Shown here piece by piece: positions 33,418-35,473 of a stretch of DNA of 35,473 bases. The DNA comes from Bacillota bacterium. Its GTDB lineage: Bacteria; Bacillota; Sulfobacillia; Sulfobacillales; Sulfobacillaceae. The stretch is from contig JAJYPK010000020.1 of assembly GCA_021795465.1 (NCBI GenBank), forward strand, positions 1 through 35,473, given 5' to 3'. The notes under the pieces are model-generated. The model saw only the letters and a program-made list of their open reading frames with translations, searched no databases and was not told the origin of the DNA. Each line of letters begins with the position of its first letter. Positions within the stretch are counted from its first letter, which is position 1. Position numbers and translations under genes: made by a program.

Positions 33418-33466
33418 TACTTTAGATTGCGTATACACTAATGAGAACGATGGAGGAATTGGCGTT

Positions 33467-34813
33467 ATGGGGTTATTTGGTACCGATGGTGCGCGCGGGA
33501 TTGCTAACCAGGAACTGACCGTCGAGTTGGCGATGCGGATAGGGCAGGCGTCAGCCGCACTTCTCGGCCCAGGCTCCGTGGTGGTGATGGGGCGCGATAC
33601 CCGAATCTCCGGGCCGATGCTCGAAGCTGCCTTAACCGCTGGTCTTACCACGGAGGGTGTGGATGTGGTGATGGTCGGGGTGATTCCGACCCCGGCCTTA
33701 GCATACCTCATCGACAACTTAGATGCTCGGGCGGGGGTTATGATCTCGGCGTCGCATAATCCACCGGAATATAACGGAATTAAGTTATTAGATCGGGGTG
33801 GCCGGAAGTGGCCGACCGCCCGTGAGGATCAGGTGGAACAGTGGGTGCGGGATCCGGCACGACTTAAACGAGTGGCTCCCGAACAGGTGGGAACTGTGAC
33901 ACGAGCAGAAACTTTGGCTATCGACCGTTATAGTGACTATGTGACATCCCTCTTTGAGGGGAGAATCCAGCCCCTCAAGGTAATCGTCGATGTGGCTCAC
34001 GGGGCGGCCATCACCACAGCTCCCCCCATTTTGAGAGCCCTCGGGCTTTCTCTCGTGGTCCTAAACCAAGAGCCCGACGGAAATCAAATTAACCAACATT
34101 GTGGGGCCACCCATCCGGAGGTGGTGAAAGAGGCTGTGCTGGCTTATGGGGCCGATATTGGATTGTCATTTGATGGAGATGCCGATCGCCTGATTGCGGT
34201 CGATGAGACGGGCCACATTGTAGATGGCGACGAGATACTCTACATATTGGCGCAAGCTTTGAAAGCAGAGCATACGCTGATGGGCGACACCGTCGTAGCG
34301 ACCGTGATGTCGAACTTGGGTCTTGAAAAAGCTTTAGCTCGTACGGGAATCCGGCTGGAACGGACCCCGGTTGGCGACCGGTGGGTGGCAGCGCGCATGC
34401 GGGATGGAGAGTTTATGTTGGGTGGAGAGCAGTCGGGGCATATTATCTTACGACAATGGGCAGAAACCGGGGATGGACTCTTGACCGCGCTCGCAGTGCT
34501 AGCGGAGATGTCCCGACAAAACCGACCGTTGTCCGCTCTGGTGGGAGAAATTGAGCGTTATCCCCAAGTGTTGTATAACGTGAGGCTTCCGCGGCCGATT
34601 GCCGATTGGCCGCGTGAAATCCCCGGATTAATCGAGATGGTGGCGGCAGCACAGACAGAATTGGGTGAAGAGGGTCGCGTGTTAATTCGTCCCTCCGGAA
34701 CCGAACCCTTGTTGAGGATAATGCTGGAGGGGAGGGATGCGAGCCAGATTGGACAATGGGCAGACCGTATGGCTACGGTCGTAAACGAAGCTTTACAGTC
34801 GGCGAAAGCCTAA
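33467..34813 (+). CDS. glmM: Phosphoglucosamine mutase
   Basis: A 448-residue GlmM, which converts glucosamine 6-phosphate to glucosamine 1-phosphate for UDP-GlcNAc. The N-terminus is MGLFGTDGARGIAN; the active Ser that is phosphorylated is Ser96 in ISASHNP; the Mg loop is DGDADR (236-241); the sugar loop is GGEQSGH; the C-terminal phosphate loop is RPSGTEPLLR. I chose ATG 33467 with GGAGG ten bases upstream; the frame is open upstream to 33401 but lacks support. In other Firmicutes GlmM binds and inhibits CdaA. The glmS ribozyme begins 16 bases after its stop, so glmM and glmS may share a transcript. Confidence 0.96.
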   Translation: MGLFGTDGARGIANQELTVELAMRIGQASAALLGPGSVVVMGRDTRISGPMLEAALTAGLTTEGVDVVMVGVIPTPALAYLIDNLDARAGVMISASHNPPEYNGIKLLDRGGRKWPTAREDQVEQWVRDPARLKRVAPEQVGTVTRAETLAIDRYSDYVTSLFEGRIQPLKVIVDVAHGAAITTAPPILRALGLSLVVLNQEPDGNQINQHCGATHPEVVKEAVLAYGADIGLSFDGDADRLIAVDETGHIVDGDEILYILAQALKAEHTLMGDTVVATVMSNLGLEKALARTGIRLERTPVGDRWVAARMRDGEFMLGGEQSGHIILRQWAETGDGLLTALAVLAEMSRQNRPLSALVGEIERYPQVLYNVRLPRPIADWPREIPGLIEMVAAAQTELGEEGRVLIRPSGTEPLLRIMLEGRDASQIGQWADRMATVVNEALQSAKA

Positions 34814-34828
34814 GTTTATCTTGCCAAC

Positions 34829-34956
34829 AGCGCCGGGACCCATAAGATGGGTTGACGAGGTGGGGGATCTCGAACTATTCGGCGGGTGACCTCCGGCTTC
34901 CTAGCAGCCGAGAAATCACGGACAAAGGTCGTTTGTAAGAACGACACAAAACCGTG
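34829..34956 (+). ncRNA. glmS ribozyme (glucosamine-6-phosphate activated)
   Basis: The glmS ribozyme core is clear: AGCGCC at the cleavage site (cut expected between A34829 and G34830), a P1-type hairpin ACCC/GGGT around CATAAGAT, GACGAGGTGGGGGATCTCGA, ATTCGGCGGGTGACCTCCGG, a CGGCT/AGCCG hairpin, then P4 CACGG/CCGTG (34918-34922 and 34952-34956) enclosing TCGTT/AACGA (P4.1). In Bacillus and relatives it cleaves the glmS mRNA when glucosamine 6-phosphate is high, lowering GlmS. It lies between glmM and glmS as expected. Confidence 0.92.
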
Positions 34957-34969
34957 CGGTTAGGGCCGA

Positions 34970-34988
34970 CTCCATTCGAATAATGGAG
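34970..34988 (+). promoter_or_regulatory. Hairpin covering the glmS ribosome binding site
   Basis: CTCCATT (34970-34976) and AATGGAG (34982-34988) form a perfect 7-bp stem with a CGAAT loop. The right arm contains most of GGAGG (34985-34989), the best candidate ribosome binding site for glmS (11 bases from the ATG). GAGGA closer to the ATG is only a few bases away. It could add a translational layer below the ribozyme. Confidence 0.4.
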
Positions 34989-35000
34989 GCGATGAGGAAC

Positions 35001-35473
35001 ATGTGTGGAATTGTGGGGTTCGTCGGCCACGAGGCGGACGCGTTACCCTTTATTTTTGATGGACTCAAACGCTTAGAATATCGAGGTTACGACTCGGCGG
35101 GCATTGCCTTGGCGTTACCCGACGGCATAGCAGTGCGTAAGAGTAAAGGCAAGATTTCGGCACTCCAAGCGGTACTAGGGTCACTGCCTCCCGGACCTTG
35201 CGGGATCGGGCATACTCGGTGGGCGACGCATGGACGGCCCACGGACCAAAACGCCCATCCGCATACCGATTGTCACGGCGAAATTGCGACCGTGCACAAT
35301 GGGATTATCGAGAACTTTCAGGAGCTCCGTGATGAACTCATCGCAGAGGGCCATGAGTTCACTTCGGATACCGATACCGAAGTCATCCCCCATCTGCTTG
35401 AGGCATATGGCGGGAATCAGGATCTGGTGTCAGCGGTGCGCCAGGCAGAAGAACGATTAAAAGGAGCCTACGC
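35001..35473 (+). CDS. glmS: Glutamine-fructose-6-phosphate aminotransferase, N-terminal part, cut by window edge
   Basis: The first 157 codons of GlmS. MCGIVGFVGHEA starts with the nucleophile Cys2 (after Met removal) of the class II glutaminase domain; LEYRGYDSAGIAL, HTRWATHGRPTDQNAHPH and VHNGIIENFQELRDEL are the conserved glutaminase blocks. The enzyme makes glucosamine 6-phosphate from fructose 6-phosphate and glutamine, the first step to UDP-GlcNAc and peptidoglycan. The sugar isomerase domains (about 450 more residues) lie outside the window. Expression is likely controlled by the upstream ribozyme. Confidence 0.96.
   Translation, partial: MCGIVGFVGHEADALPFIFDGLKRLEYRGYDSAGIALALPDGIAVRKSKGKISALQAVLGSLPPGPCGIGHTRWATHGRPTDQNAHPHTDCHGEIATVHNGIIENFQELRDELIAEGHEFTSDTDTEVIPHLLEAYGGNQDLVSAVRQAEERLKGAY

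Overview
The window looks like chromosomal DNA from a Sulfobacillus-like Firmicute. The grounds are the rapZ-yvcK-whiA cluster, a cdaA-cdaR-glmM-glmS cluster with a glmS ribozyme, a redox repressor rex, a BlaI/BlaR1-type pair, and a complete 14-gene complex I operon, which is unusual in Firmicutes but known from Sulfobacillus and relatives. The genus is an inference from gene content and moderate-to-high GC, not from a marker gene.

Layout. (1) Bases 1-8580 are accessory. They hold the N-terminal end of an IS607-type serine recombinase at the left edge, a BlaR1/BlaI-like sensor-repressor pair with a recognisable promoter and MecI-type operator, a decayed resolvase, a decayed IS200/IS605-type element (tnpA with its HUH region deleted, tnpB with two compensating frameshifts), a small membrane protein with a clear terminator, a 6-phosphofructokinase gene, an ISL3-type transposase remnant, and a protein built from 45-bp tandem repeats. 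(2) Bases 8583-11575 are rapZ-yvcK-whiA. (3) 11997-13205 is an MFS transporter gene ending in a terminator. (4) 13451-27115 is nuoABCDEFGHIJKLMN, tightly packed, with a promoter and a weak Rex-like box upstream. (5) 27374-29875 is a polyprenyl diphosphate synthase gene, rex and an EamA transporter gene; a structured terminator- or attenuator-like RNA lies between nuoN and the synthase gene. (6) 29852-31522 (minus strand) is a UbiB/ABC1 family gene. (7) 31655-35473 is cdaA-cdaR-glmM, then a glmS ribozyme and the start of glmS, cut by the right edge.

How the genes fit together: complex I, a prenyl synthase probably supplying the menaquinone tail, and the NADH/NAD+ sensor Rex form a respiratory and redox block. 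CdaA/CdaR (c-di-AMP), GlmM and GlmS (amino-sugar synthesis) form a cell-wall block under ribozyme feedback.

The most notable observation is in NuoL. The glutamate that is nearly invariant in TM5 of antiporter-like subunits (E. coli Glu144) is Ala, and the nearby Arg175 equivalent is Thr, while the other channel residues and the equivalent Glu in NuoM and NuoN are kept. Other points of interest are the two-state RNA after nuoN, a BlaR1-like protein without a visible penicillin-binding sensor, and a phosphofructokinase with changed active-site positions. I did not find a clearly new multi-gene defence or biosynthetic system.
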